The notes under the pieces: generated by a model
Databases searched by the model: none
The model's input: the letters and a program-made list of their open reading frames with translations, nothing else
What the model was told of the DNA's origin: nothing
In this document: positions 50,440 through 61,251 of the stretch, one piece after another
Layout of the letters: every line of letters starts with the position of its first letter
Numbering within the stretch: position 1 is the stretch's first letter
Made by a program: the position numbers and the translations under genes
Source of the DNA: Panopea generosa
Taxonomy: Eukaryota; Mollusca; Bivalvia; Adapedonta; Hiatellidae
Reading direction: 5' to 3'
Assembly (NCBI GenBank): GCA_029582155.1
Contig: CM055911.1
Coordinates: forward strand, 21,510,014 to 21,574,013
DNA length: 64,000 bases

Positions 50440-50533
50440 TAGAATTGGTACATTATGTAAAACATTCATCGGACTGTCAAAGGTTTAATGATAACAAATG
50501 TACATTTGCAAACCAAACTTGGTTATAAAAAAT

Positions 50534-50893
50534 AATGTCATCGTGATATGTTTATATTTGTCTAAACTCATGTCATGGTGACATGTTTACATTTATCTAG
50601 ACTCATGACATCGTGACATGTTTTTATTTGTCTAAATTCATGCCATGTTGACATGTTTATATTTGTTCATACTCATGCCATCGTGATATGTTTTATATAT
50701 CTGTTGTTTTTAAAGCATGTTTGCATTTTTCTGGTGTTGTTTTATTAAACCATATTTTCATTCGTCTATATTCATGTCATCGTGACATGTTTATATGTGT
50801 TTTGACTGGTGTCATAATGACAAGTTTCTATGTGTTTTGACACGTGTCATCGTGAAATGTTTATATTGCCTAGACTCGTGTCGTCGAGACATA
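50534..50893. repeat. ~35-bp palindromic-core minisatellite in gene 2 intron
   Basis: Same family as 10098-10532, about ten imperfect units. It contains the non-unit insert agcatgtttgcatttttctggtgttg, which is also found inside the blocks at 56110 and 60068. Confidence 0.8.
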
Positions 50894-50934
50894 TTAGAGG
50901 CATCGGGTCAATTAGGGGATCGACCAGATGTATA

Positions 50935-51770
50935 TAACATTTACTTGGTGTATTGTATACTTTTCTAGGGATAAATCACCTTTCTTGGTGTATATACACT
51001 TTTCTAGGGCTATATCACATTTTCTCGGTGCTTAAACACTTTTCTAGGGGTATATGGAGCAAACTGACCAAGGGCCGACAACTCAAAAGGGTAGAATACA
51101 ATCCTACACAAAGTAAAATTTACCATTTTAATTTTACATGAAAAAATACGAATACATGTATATACAATTTATACAAATTAAAGATAATCACTCAACACAA
51201 AAAACACATGTTTAAGAAAGGTCCTATGGTGGTATTCACACTCTTATTTTCACACAGTTCTATTTCCTACGCGTACGTAACCTACATTGCGATCCAAACT
51301 GTTTCTATCATTCGAATGTTTATAAAAATAAACTATATACTTTCCGCGTCCGGATTTCGTAGCTTTAGCATCACTCGTCCCTTGCGACGGTGGCTATATA
51401 ACTGGGTTGTCTCACTTTGAACTCTATACTGTGTATATGGCTACACGTCGTCCCGTACCGACTATCGATCGTATATACACTTTTCTAGGCGAATATCACA
51501 TTTACTTGCTGCATTATTATATACTTTTCTATAGGCATATTATATTTACTTGGTGCATAATTATATACTTTTTCTATTGGCATATCACATTTTCTTGGTG
51601 TATATAAACTTTTCTAGGCGTATATCACATTTACTTGGTGCATAATTATATACTTTTCTATGAGCATATCACATTTTCTTGGTGTCTATATTCTTTTCTA
51701 GGCGTGCATCACATTTTCTTGGTATATACACTTTAATAGGGGTATATCACATTAACTTGCTAACACTGTT
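50935..51770. repeat. ~36-bp minisatellite split by an inserted element
   Basis: Units of tatacacttttctaggcgta followed by tatcacatttacttggtg occupy 50935-51055 and 51473-51770. The TATA-containing element lies between, and the half-VWC exon follows directly. Confidence 0.8.
51056..51472. mobile_element. TATA-containing interspersed element, copy inserted in minisatellite
   Basis: This is homologous to 1165-1613 and 3395-3838. It splits an array whose units read acttttctagg…tatatcacat: the array runs 50935-51055 and resumes at about 51473. A TATATAA box is near 51393. No ORF of interest. Confidence 0.55.
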
Positions 51771-51782
51771 TTCTATAATCAG

Positions 51783-51902
51783 CTAAGCAGTGTACATCCA
51801 ACGGCATATTGTACAATGATGGTGAAACATTTAAAGACAAGTGCAACACCTGCACCTGTAAAAATGGTCAAGCTGCTTGTACCAGAATGTACTGTCCTAC
51901 AA
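51783..51902 (+). CDS. Gene 2, half-VWC exon
   Basis: The acceptor AG is at 51781-51782 and the donor gtaagt at 51903; 120 nt, phase 1-1. The module starts KQCTSNGILYNDGETF and continues CNTCTC, AAC, MYCPT. Six cysteines give C1, C2xxC3xC4, C5 and C6, an N-subdomain VWC like those of gene 1. A second AG at 51789-51790 would also splice, but in phase 0, which does not fit the preceding exon. It precedes the first full VWC and is joined to it through a Thr codon. Decayed 3' pieces of this exon occur at 13571, 56661 and 61224. Confidence 0.85.
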
Positions 51903-54293
51903 GTAAGTAGCAGTTGTTACATTACCAACTTACATAGTGTACAAACATCACTGCGTTCAGTTATAAGTAAGTGCGATTTGAATTGGAGTGTTCATTATTC
52001 AACAAGAAGTATATCAATATATATACTTTTAAAAAACTGAAATTCATAATAAACATGTTTAACTAATGTATTATACATGTATCTATATATATTCACTTAA
52101 CCAGTATAACCAGCAGGTATCTATTTGAACATGAAACGGGATTTTATATTTAAAACTTCTGGCGTCTAAGTTAGAGCCAAGGATATTTTTCCCGCCTAGA
52201 CTAGCTGTAACATTTGCGTATGATCTTTATTTAGAATGGAGGTTTCGTTTCAATTTCTTGACTCCAGTGAATATCGCTGTTTAACTATGTTTGTGGGGAA
52301 ATTTGGTTCACTTTTCTGCTTCAACAGCTAAGTGACAATAACTGATATACACTAGAAAAGCAAGTATGTGTACATGTTCAATATGTTTGCTGTTACATTA
52401 ACATACTACGTTCACGTATACATCTATAAATTTACCAATGCAGGTCTCACTACACAGCTGAATTTTGTTCTTTGTTCTATATAAAATAAAGTCTATGATT
52501 TTCATGGTAAAAAAAGTATTCAGCATAGAATGTTTTTGTAAGTTGTTTTTAATAGCTAAAAATGCACAATAACTGACAGGTTCACCACGTTGGATTTTTT
52601 TAAAAGAAGGTGCAGTGATACCCTGAGATTTTTTTTAAAAAGAAGTCCTCAGATGCTCATAAAAAACATGCATATGTTGAAATCCTATAAAAATCTCTTT
52701 TTTAACATGAGTGGTGGCGTATTGCATTTTATATGCTATACCAACTTTTGTTCTACTCATCTGCAGCAAGAAATCACAGCTACTATGAACCATTTTGAAA
52801 ATATATCAAAACCAAATTACATAGGCCTTGTTTTTAAGCGTAATAATCACGGTACCGTGCGGAAAAAGGGGAGTTACTCTGTAGCGAGATTGGTTTATGT
52901 GACTAATTATAAAGACTATGTCGCGCAAATATGTAAACACGTTATACTACCAGTTAAAACACTGTTAATAAATACCAGATAAACAAATCGACTGAGCCAA
53001 ACACACAAGTGTTATAACACTGTTGTTACCGTAATATATGCATCACATGCATAAAGAACGTGTTTAGGACTGATTGTTGCCTCTGAATACCACCAGACCT
53101 AAAGCGTTTCTGATTATCGGATTATTTTTAATCCGAGTCAGAGACGAGTTTTATGCTAGGGTTATAGCTTAAATACAATTGATAAGCAATTAACTCAAAA
53201 CGATTATTTTAGACCAATATACACCTAAAATTAAGTAAGAAATTACTACATTGATACATCTTATTACGATTTATACAGAGATGCACGCATTTTTTATAAA
53301 AAAACGTACTTTCTGCATTGATGTGATGTACAACATACTGGGCATGCTGCTATCACGAGGCAATTTAGAAACTCTTCATTGACCAGACACTCGTACCCAC
53401 CCCCACACCCCCACACCCCCACTGCGAAAATCGTAAAATATTTCTATATAATATGTTTTAATATATATACTCAATGACCTTTTATTGCCATAAGGATACC
53501 TTTGTTAACATACCAAAAAATTAAAAGTAATACTAATATAATAATAAGGTATTTCATAGCTTGGATCGACCAGAGTAGAAAATGTATTTCCAGCCTAAAA
53601 TTGCAGCAGAAAGAATCGGAATGACGAGTTGAGTTATTTCAATTTATAGCAGCATTGCGTGTTATCTATTTGTAGAATGGTGGTTTCTTTTCACTTTCTT
53701 AACTCCGGTTAATCACGTTTTGGGGTATTGGGTTCGGATTTCTACTGTTTCAGCGGAATACGTCTAAATAACTAATAAACACTCGAACAGCAAGTACAAT
53801 ATATGTGTACATGTACAAACAATAGTTTTTCTTTTCCATTAAGTATCAGCACGTGTACATAATGATTAATAAATCGATGTAAGATGCTGGATTGTTGGTG
53901 AAATTGACCCGATACGTGTGGACTGAATGTCGTCATAATATAAATTTAACACATGATATACGGTACATGATTGTAATAAACACATGTCATATTTTTTATG
54001 TTAACCTAGTGTAATATCACTTCCAATACATCTTTCGGTGTTTTCCGTATAACTTGGCTCGCGTATGTAAAATGACGAACTAATTTCCGACTTCCCTGAA
54101 TATATCAATGACGTTGACTTGTCATGGTAAAATGACGTTGTTTTGAGATAATAGGTCATACGAGGAATAACGGAATTACGTCACATTGAACAAAGAAGGA
54201 AATATAAAATTGATCTATGAGATATTGTACTATTATCGTTATTTTATCATAAGTGTCGTAATTTAACATCTATGTTAATATTTTCTTTTTCAG

Positions 54294-54329
54294 CGTGTAT
54301 TTCGAAAGATGGAAAAACATACATGCCAG
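54294..54329 (+). CDS. Gene 2, VWC domain 1, N-piece (36-nt exon)
   Basis: The exon is bounded by ttctttttcag and CCAG|gtacag, phase 1-1. It encodes CISKDGKTYMP and the first base of the Gly codon completed at 55793, supplying C1 of a ten-cysteine VWC. The about 740 bp of intron before it are homologous to those before 5590, 58242 and 63648. Confidence 0.85.
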
Positions 54330-55792
54330 GTACAGTAATAATTATAATCATACATAATGTTATGATTAGTCATCATCCATTCTATTTAACATATGATAGT
54401 ATGTTTTAATGTTCATGACAATTATAACATTACATCGTGTCACGAGCAAAGTGAATGAAAACTGCGAAATGTAAAACACTATATTTATTCCTTATATCTA
54501 TATAAACCTTTTGATCAACATAACGTCTCTATCGACATAAGGAAGAGATCAATATTGTATTTGCATGCCGGTAAATTGAATACCCTGAGATAGACAAAAT
54601 AACACTTTAAAACTAGTCCATTGAAAAGAGAAAAGTTAACATTGTTTTCTTTACGCAATACACTAGATTAATTGATTCAGAATATAATAATCAGACATTC
54701 TGGTTAATATGTTATATCTGGAGAGAACGAAAATAAGCGACATCGTGATTACTTTATGACTAATTATTTGCGAAAGAACACTGGTAGGCCTGTGTTATTT
54801 GGTCTAAGTCATGGTTGACGAAATATCACGAGGAAAGTGAAATACATAGTCTGTATCTGTATGATTTGGTATTATTATGCGATGAAGTATTTGACAATAA
54901 CTTTGGCAATAGTGATTTCCACGTGTAGCTTTTAAATACACGCACTGAACGATCGAGAGGGTTTAACACTTAATTAAATTATACATTTCATTAATAATAG
55001 AGAAGTGAAATAAACCGTGCACTTATGTAACCTTTCAAACGCCAGTCACAATTCTGTTTCTCCATTTTGATCTTACATTTATATGACCTTCATAAATGTC
55101 GATTTCTATTCAACACATTTAAAAACTCGTGTAAACGATTAAACAATGCCGTCAACTAAACTTGCATTGTGTACATTACAAGCCATAGTGACATGACTAT
55201 GTTGATAGTTCACGTGGATTTTCGACTTTTTTTACCGAATCAGTTTACGCATTCATAGACAACGCAGCTGATATAACAAGTTTGCGTTACTATATTTAGA
55301 CCTACTTAAGTGGTCCTCAAGCTTAAACAATAATTTTTATCTCCAAGACGGTGCAATTTGACGTTCGTAAATAAATCCTCGGCTATTTTCTATTTGGTGT
55401 GGCTTTATCACTTAATGCGTTCACAGAATATGAATGGGGTTTTTTTGCTATACGATGCGTAAACCGTTTTTTCGTGTAAGGTTATATACGGAGAATGTAA
55501 ACTTATGTTAATACCGTTCATAATGTTATTTATCTACACTTGGAAAAAGGGTCCAGAACGTTTATCATGTTCAATAACTAAAACGGGTATGACATCCTTC
55601 GTAGTGTTGAATACGTAAACACTTTCCAACATCATTCATAGTTTTAGTGATCTAAAACTGGTCCAATACCATAATGTTCATCTAAATGAATTAGTAAATA
55701 CTGTTATTAGTCCGCTATAAGAAGGAAAGTGGAAAATGTGAAACTGAATTAACTTTACGGGCTTATGATTTTGAGACTATTAATATTTGCAG

Positions 55793-55942
55793 GAGAAAGC
55801 GTACCATCAACCGACCCCTGTTACAAGTGTACATGCAATCCAGGTGGAATTACAAGGTGTTTAGGTCCAACTTGTCCGGTTCTGAAGTGTGATAAACCCA
55901 CACATGTTGAAGGGGAATGCTGTGCGACATGTCCAATTGAAA
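55793..55942 (+). CDS. Gene 2, VWC domain 1, C-piece
   Basis: The acceptor atttgcag ends at 55792 and the donor gtaaat starts at 55943; 150 nt, phase 1-1. With the 36-nt exon it forms a full VWC: GESVPSTD, C2xxC3xC4 as CYKCTC, C5 (TRC), C6 (PTC), C7 (LKC) and the closing GECCATC. It differs from the copy at 59746 by a single base in 150 (CPIE versus CPFE), so the duplication is recent or kept uniform by gene conversion. It joins the next N-piece through a Thr codon. Confidence 0.92.
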
Positions 55943-56109
55943 GTAAATGATTTTGTAAATTAAACATGAAATATAAATTGTATCAATGCAATAACATTAT
56001 ATAGTAAGATCTCTTAATATTAACATTATTACGGTTTTCAAAATAAATGAAAAAATATTTACCGTCTATCTTAATCACCATTTTAAAAATGTACAAGTTG
56101 TAAAAGCAT

Positions 56110-56660
56110 ACCGTGAGATGTCAACATCTGTCGTGTCATGTTTACATATGTCTTGACTGGTGTCATCGAGACATGATTATATTTATCTAAACTCATGCCA
56201 TCGTGACATGTTTATATTTGTCTGGACTGTTGTTTTCAAAGCATGTTTGAATTTTTCTGGTGTTGTTTTATTAAGCCATATTTTCATTCGTCTTGATTCA
56301 TGTCATCGTGACATGTTTATATTTGTTTTGACACGTGTCATCGTGACATGTTTACATTTGTAAAATCTCGTGTCATTGTGACATGTTTCCATGTGTCTAG
56401 ACTTATGTCATCGTGACTTTTGTTATGTGACAATACAGATATGTCATGTGGTACGGTAGTTTTATAACGCTGTTGTTATATGACAATACAGGTATGTCTT
56501 GTGGTAGGTAGTTTAATAACGCTGTTGTTATTTGACAATACAGATATGACATCCGGTGTGGTAGTTTTATAGACCTGTTGTTATATGACAATACAGATAT
56601 GTCATGTGGTAGGTAGTTTTATAACGCTGTTGTTATGTGACAATACAGATATGACATGCG
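56110..56660. repeat. 35-bp block followed by 53-bp block (gene 2, unit 1)
   Basis: 56110-56416 is the palindromic-core family and 56417-56660 the 53-bp family. The pair begins about 170 bp after the VWC C-exon and ends in the exon remnant at 56661. Confidence 0.85.
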
Positions 56661-56688
56661 GCTTGTACAAAAATGTCCTATCCTATAA
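56661..56688 (+). pseudogene. Decayed 3' remnant of a half-VWC exon (gene 2, unit 2)
   Basis: It aligns with the last 28 nt of 51783-51902 and keeps the donor gtaagt, but the last cysteine codon is TAT and no acceptor is present: a 53-bp array lies directly upstream. The following intron matches that after 51902. Confidence 0.65.
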
Positions 56689-58241
56689 GTAAGTAACAGT
56701 TGTTACATTACCAATTTACGTAGTGTGCAAACATCACTGCGTTCAGTTATAATTAAATGCGATTTAAATGGAGTGGTTAACATTCATTATCCAAAAAGAA
56801 GTATTTACGCAGTGTGCAAACATCACTGCGTTCAGTTATAATTAAATGCGATTTGAATGGAGTGGTTAACATTCATTATCCAAAAAGAAGTATATCGTTA
56901 TACTCCCTGTTAAAACACTGATAATAAATAACAGATAAACAAATCGACTGAGCCAAACACACAAGTTTTATAACACTGTTGTAACCGTAATATATACATA
57001 ACATGCATAAAGAACGTGTTTAGGACTGCTTGTTGCCTCTGAAAACCATCAGACCTAAAGCGTTTTTGATTATCGGATTATTTTTAATCCGAGTCAGAGA
57101 CGAGTTTTGTGCTAGGGTTATAGCTTAAATACAATTGATAAGCAATTAACTCAAAACGATTATTTTAGACCAATATACACCTAAAATTAAGTAAGAAATT
57201 GTTACATTGATACATCTTATTACGATTTATACAGAGATGCACGTGTTTATTGTTAAAAAACATACTTTATGCATTGATGTGATGTACAACATACTGGGCA
57301 TGCTGCTATCACGAGGCAATTTAGAAACTCCTCATTGGCCAGACACTCGTTCCCACCCCCACACCCCCACTACGAAAATCGTAAAATATTTCTATATAAT
57401 ATGTCTTAATATATATACTCAATGATCTTTTATTGCCATAAGGATACCTTTGTTAACATACCAAAAAAATAAAAGTAATACTAATATAATAATAAGGTAT
57501 TTCATAGCTTGGATCGAACAGAGTAGAAAATGTATTTCCAGCCTTAAATTGCAGCAGAAAGAATCGGAATGACGAGTTGAGTTATTCAAATTTATAGCAG
57601 CATTGCGTGTTATCTATTTTTAGAATGGTGGTTTCTTTTCACTTTCTTAACTCCGGTTAATCACGTTTTGGGGTATTGGGTTCGGATTTCTACTGTTTCA
57701 GCGGAATACGTCTAAATAACTAATAAACACTCGAACAGCAAGTACAATACATGTGTACATGTACAAACAATAGTTTTTCTTTTCCATTAAGTATCAGCCT
57801 GTGTACATAATGATTAATATATCGATGTAAGATGCTGGATTGTTGGTGAAATTGACCCGTTACGTGTGGACTGAATGTCGTCATAATATAAATTTAACAC
57901 ATGATTTACGGTACATGATTGTAATAAACACATGTCATATTTTTTATGTTAATCTAGTGTAATATCACTTCCTATACATCTTTCGGTGTTTTCAGTATAA
58001 ATTGGCTCGCGTATGTAAAATGACGAACTAATTTCCGACTTCCCTGAATATATCAATGACGTTGACTTGTCATGGTAAAATGACGTTGTTTTGAGATAAT
58101 AGGTCATACGAGGAATAACGGAATTACGTCACATTGAACAAAGAAGGAAATATAAAATTGATGTATAAGATATTCTATTATTATGTTTTTTTTACCATAA
58201 GTGTCGTTATTTTACATCTATGTTAATATTCTTTTTTTCAG

Positions 58242-58277
58242 CGTGTTTTTCGAAAGATGGAAAAACATATGTGCCAG
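58242..58277 (+). CDS. Gene 2, VWC domain 2, N-piece (36-nt exon)
   Basis: The exon lies between ctttttttcag and CCAG|gtacag, phase 1-1, encoding CFSKDGKTYVP. It differs from the domain-1 N-piece at two residues (I to F and M to V). It supplies C1 of the second VWC domain. Confidence 0.85.
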
Positions 58278-59745
58278 GTACAGTAAAAATTATAATCATA
58301 CATAATATTATGATTAGTCATCATCCATTCTATTTAACATATGATAGTATGTTTTAATGTTCATGACAATTATAACATTACATCGTGTCACGAGCAAAGT
58401 GAATGAAAACTGCGAAATGTTAAAAACTATATTTATTCCTTATATCTATATAAACCTTTTGATCAACATAACATCTCTATCGACATAAGGAAGAGATCAA
58501 TATTGTATCGCATGTCGGTAAATTGAATACCCTGAGATAGACAAAATAACACTTTAAAACTAGTCCATTGAAAAAGAGAAAAGCTAACATTGTTTTCTTT
58601 ACGCAATACACTAGATTAATTGATTCAGAATATAATAATCAGACATCCTGGTTAATATGTTATTTCTGGAGAGAACGAAAATAAGCGACATCTTGATAAC
58701 TTTATGACTGATTATTTGCGAAAGAACACCGGTAGGCCTGTGTTATTTGGTCTAAGTCGTGGTTGACGAAATATCAAGAGGAAAGCGAAATGCACGCAGT
58801 CTGTATCTGTATGATTTGGTATGATTATGCGATGAAGTTTTTGACAATAACTTTGGCAATAGTGATTTCCACGTGTAGTTATTAAATACACGCACTGAAC
58901 GATCGAGAGGATTTAACACTTAATTTAATTATACATTTAATTAATAATAGAGAAGTGAAATAAACCGTGCACTTATGTAACCTTTCAAACGCCAGTCACA
59001 ATTCTGTTTCTCCATTTTGATCTTACATTTATATGACCTTCATAAATGTCGATTTCTATTCAACACATTTAAACACTTGTGTAAATGATTAAACAATGCC
59101 GTCAACTAAACTTGCATTGTGTACATTACAAGCCATAGTGACATGACTGTGTTGATAGTTCACGTGGATTTTCGACTTTTTTTACCGAATCAGTTTACGC
59201 ATTCATATACAACGCAACGGTTATATCAATTTTGTGTTACTATATTTAGACCTACTTGAGTGGTCCTCAAACTAAAACAATAATTTTTATCAACAAGACT
59301 GTGCAATTTGGCGTTCGTAAATAAATCCTCGGCTATTTTCTATTTGGTGTGGCTTTATCACTTAATGCGTTTACAGAATATGAATGTTTTTTTTTTTGCT
59401 ATACGATGCGTAAACCGTTTTTTCGTGTAAGGTTATATACGGAGAATGTAAACTTATGTTAATACCGTTCATAATGTTATTTATCTACACTTGGACAAAA
59501 AGTGTCCAGAACTTTTATCATGTTCAATAACTAAAACGGGTATGACATCCTTCGTAGTGTTGAATACGTAAACACTTTCCAACATCATTCATAGTTTTAG
59601 TGATCTAAAACTGGTCCAATACCATAATGTTCATCTAAATGAATTAGTAAATACTGTTATTAGTCCGCTATAAGAAGGAAAGTGGAAAATGTGAAACTGA
59701 ATTAACTTTACGGGCTTATGTTTTTGAGACTATTAATATTTGCAG

Positions 59746-59895
59746 GAGAAAGCGTACCATCAACCGACCCCTGTTACAAGTGTACATGCAATCCAGGTGG
59801 AATTACAAGGTGTTTAGGTCCAACTTGTCCGGTTCTGAAGTGTGATAAACCCACACATGTTGAAGGGGAATGCTGTGCGACATGTCCATTTGAAA
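59746..59895 (+). CDS. Gene 2, VWC domain 2, C-piece
   Basis: The acceptor atttgcag ends at 59745 and the donor gtaaat starts at 59896; 150 nt, phase 1-1. The ten-cysteine VWC pattern is complete together with 58242-58277. The exon is one base different from 55793-55942, and about 1.4 kb of intron on the 5' side is also near-identical, so this is the second unit of a tandem genomic duplication. Confidence 0.92.
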
Positions 59896-60067
59896 GTAAA
59901 TGATTTTGTAAATTAAACATGAAATATAAAATGTATCAATGCAATAACATTGTATAGTAAGATCTCTTAATATTAACATTATTAATTTCCTCAAAATAAA
60001 TGAAAAAATATTTACCGTCTATCTTAATCACCATTTTAAAAATGTACAAGTTGTAAAAGCATACCGT

Positions 60068-61222
60068 GAGATGTCAACATCTGTCGTGTCATGTTTACAT
60101 ATGTTTTGACTGGTGTCATCGAGACATGTTTGTATTTGTCTAGACTCCTGTCATGGCGACTTGTTTACATTTGGTTAGACTCATTTCGTCGTGACATATT
60201 TATATTTGTCTAAACTCAAGTCATCATGAAATATTTATATTTGTATGGACTCTTGTCATCGTGGTAAGTTTACATTTGTCAAGATTCGTGTTATGGTGAA
60301 ATTTTACAGTTGTCGCAACTCATGTCATCGTGACATGTTGATATTTGTATAAATTAATGTCATCGTGACATGTTTATATTTGCCTAAACTCGTGCCATGG
60401 TGACATGTTTACATTTGTCTAGACTCATGTCATCGTGACATGTTTTTTTTGTCTGAATTCATGCCATGTTGTCATGTTTATATTTATCTAAACTCATGCC
60501 ATCGTGACATGTTTATATTTGTCTGGACTGTTGTTTTCAAAGCATGTTTGAATTTTTCTGGTGTTGTTTTATTAAGTCATATTTTCATTCGTCTTGATTC
60601 ATGTCATCGTGACATGTTTATATGTGTTTTGACACGTGTCATCGTGACATGTTTACATTTGTAAAATCTCGTTTCATTGTGACATGTGTCCATGTGTCTA
60701 GACTTATGTCATCGTGACTTTTGTTATGTGACAATACAGATATGTCATGTGGTGCGGTAGTTTTATAACGCTATTGTTATGTGACAATAAAGATATGGCA
60801 TGTGGTGCAGTAGTTAAATAACGCTGTTGTTATTTGACAATACAGATATGACATTCGGTGTGGTAGTTTTATAACACTATTGTTATATGACAATACAGAT
60901 ATGTCATGTGGTAGGTAGTTTTATAACCCTTTTGTTATATGACAATACAGATATGTCATGTGGTAGGTAGTTTAATAACGCTGTTGTTATTTGACAATAC
61001 AGATATGACATTCGGTGTGGTAGTTTTTTAACCCTATTGTTATATGACAATACAGATATGTCATGTGGTAGGTAGTTTTATAACGCTGTTGTTATGTGAC
61101 AATACAGATATGTCATGTGGTAGGTAGTTTTATAACGCTGTTGTTATATGACAATACAGATATGACATGTGGTAGGTAGTTTTATAACGCTGTTGTTATG
61201 TGACAATACAGATATGACATGC
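60068..61222. repeat. 35-bp block followed by 53-bp block (gene 2, unit 2)
   Basis: Same arrangement as 56110-56660 but about twice as long: 60068-60717 and 60718-61222. It ends at the remnant at 61224. Confidence 0.85.
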
Positions 61223-61223
61223 G

Positions 61224-61251
61224 GCTTGTACAAAAATGTCCTATCCTACAA
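61224..61251 (+). pseudogene. Decayed 3' remnant of a half-VWC exon (gene 2, unit 3)
   Basis: Same remnant as at 56661, again joined to the 53-bp array, with donor gtaagtag intact and the final cysteine changed to Tyr. Frames that would use it do not keep phase 1 at both ends. Confidence 0.65.

Larger units (their letters stand above)
52936..56890. repeat. Gene 2 tandem duplication, unit 1
   Basis: From cgttatactaccagttaaa to the exon remnant region. It is repeated with high identity at 56896-61250, then with more divergence from 62278. Offsets between matching exons are 3948 (54294/58242) and 3953 (55793/59746). Each unit holds one complete VWC domain. Confidence 0.88.
56896..61250. repeat. 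Gene 2 tandem duplication, unit 2
   Basis: Close copy of unit 1 carrying the exons at 58242 and 59746. It lacks the ~900-bp segment seen after 51902 (about 52010-52935) and after 61252, which was deleted between the exon remnant and its start. Its 5' border shows an ~80-bp local duplication (about 56715-56795 and 56808-56890). Confidence 0.85.

Noticed and set aside
56160-56363. Frames of 67 and 74 codons (also 60440-60664) with repeated FIRLDSCHRDMF-like words
   Set aside because: Translations of the ~35-bp minisatellite.
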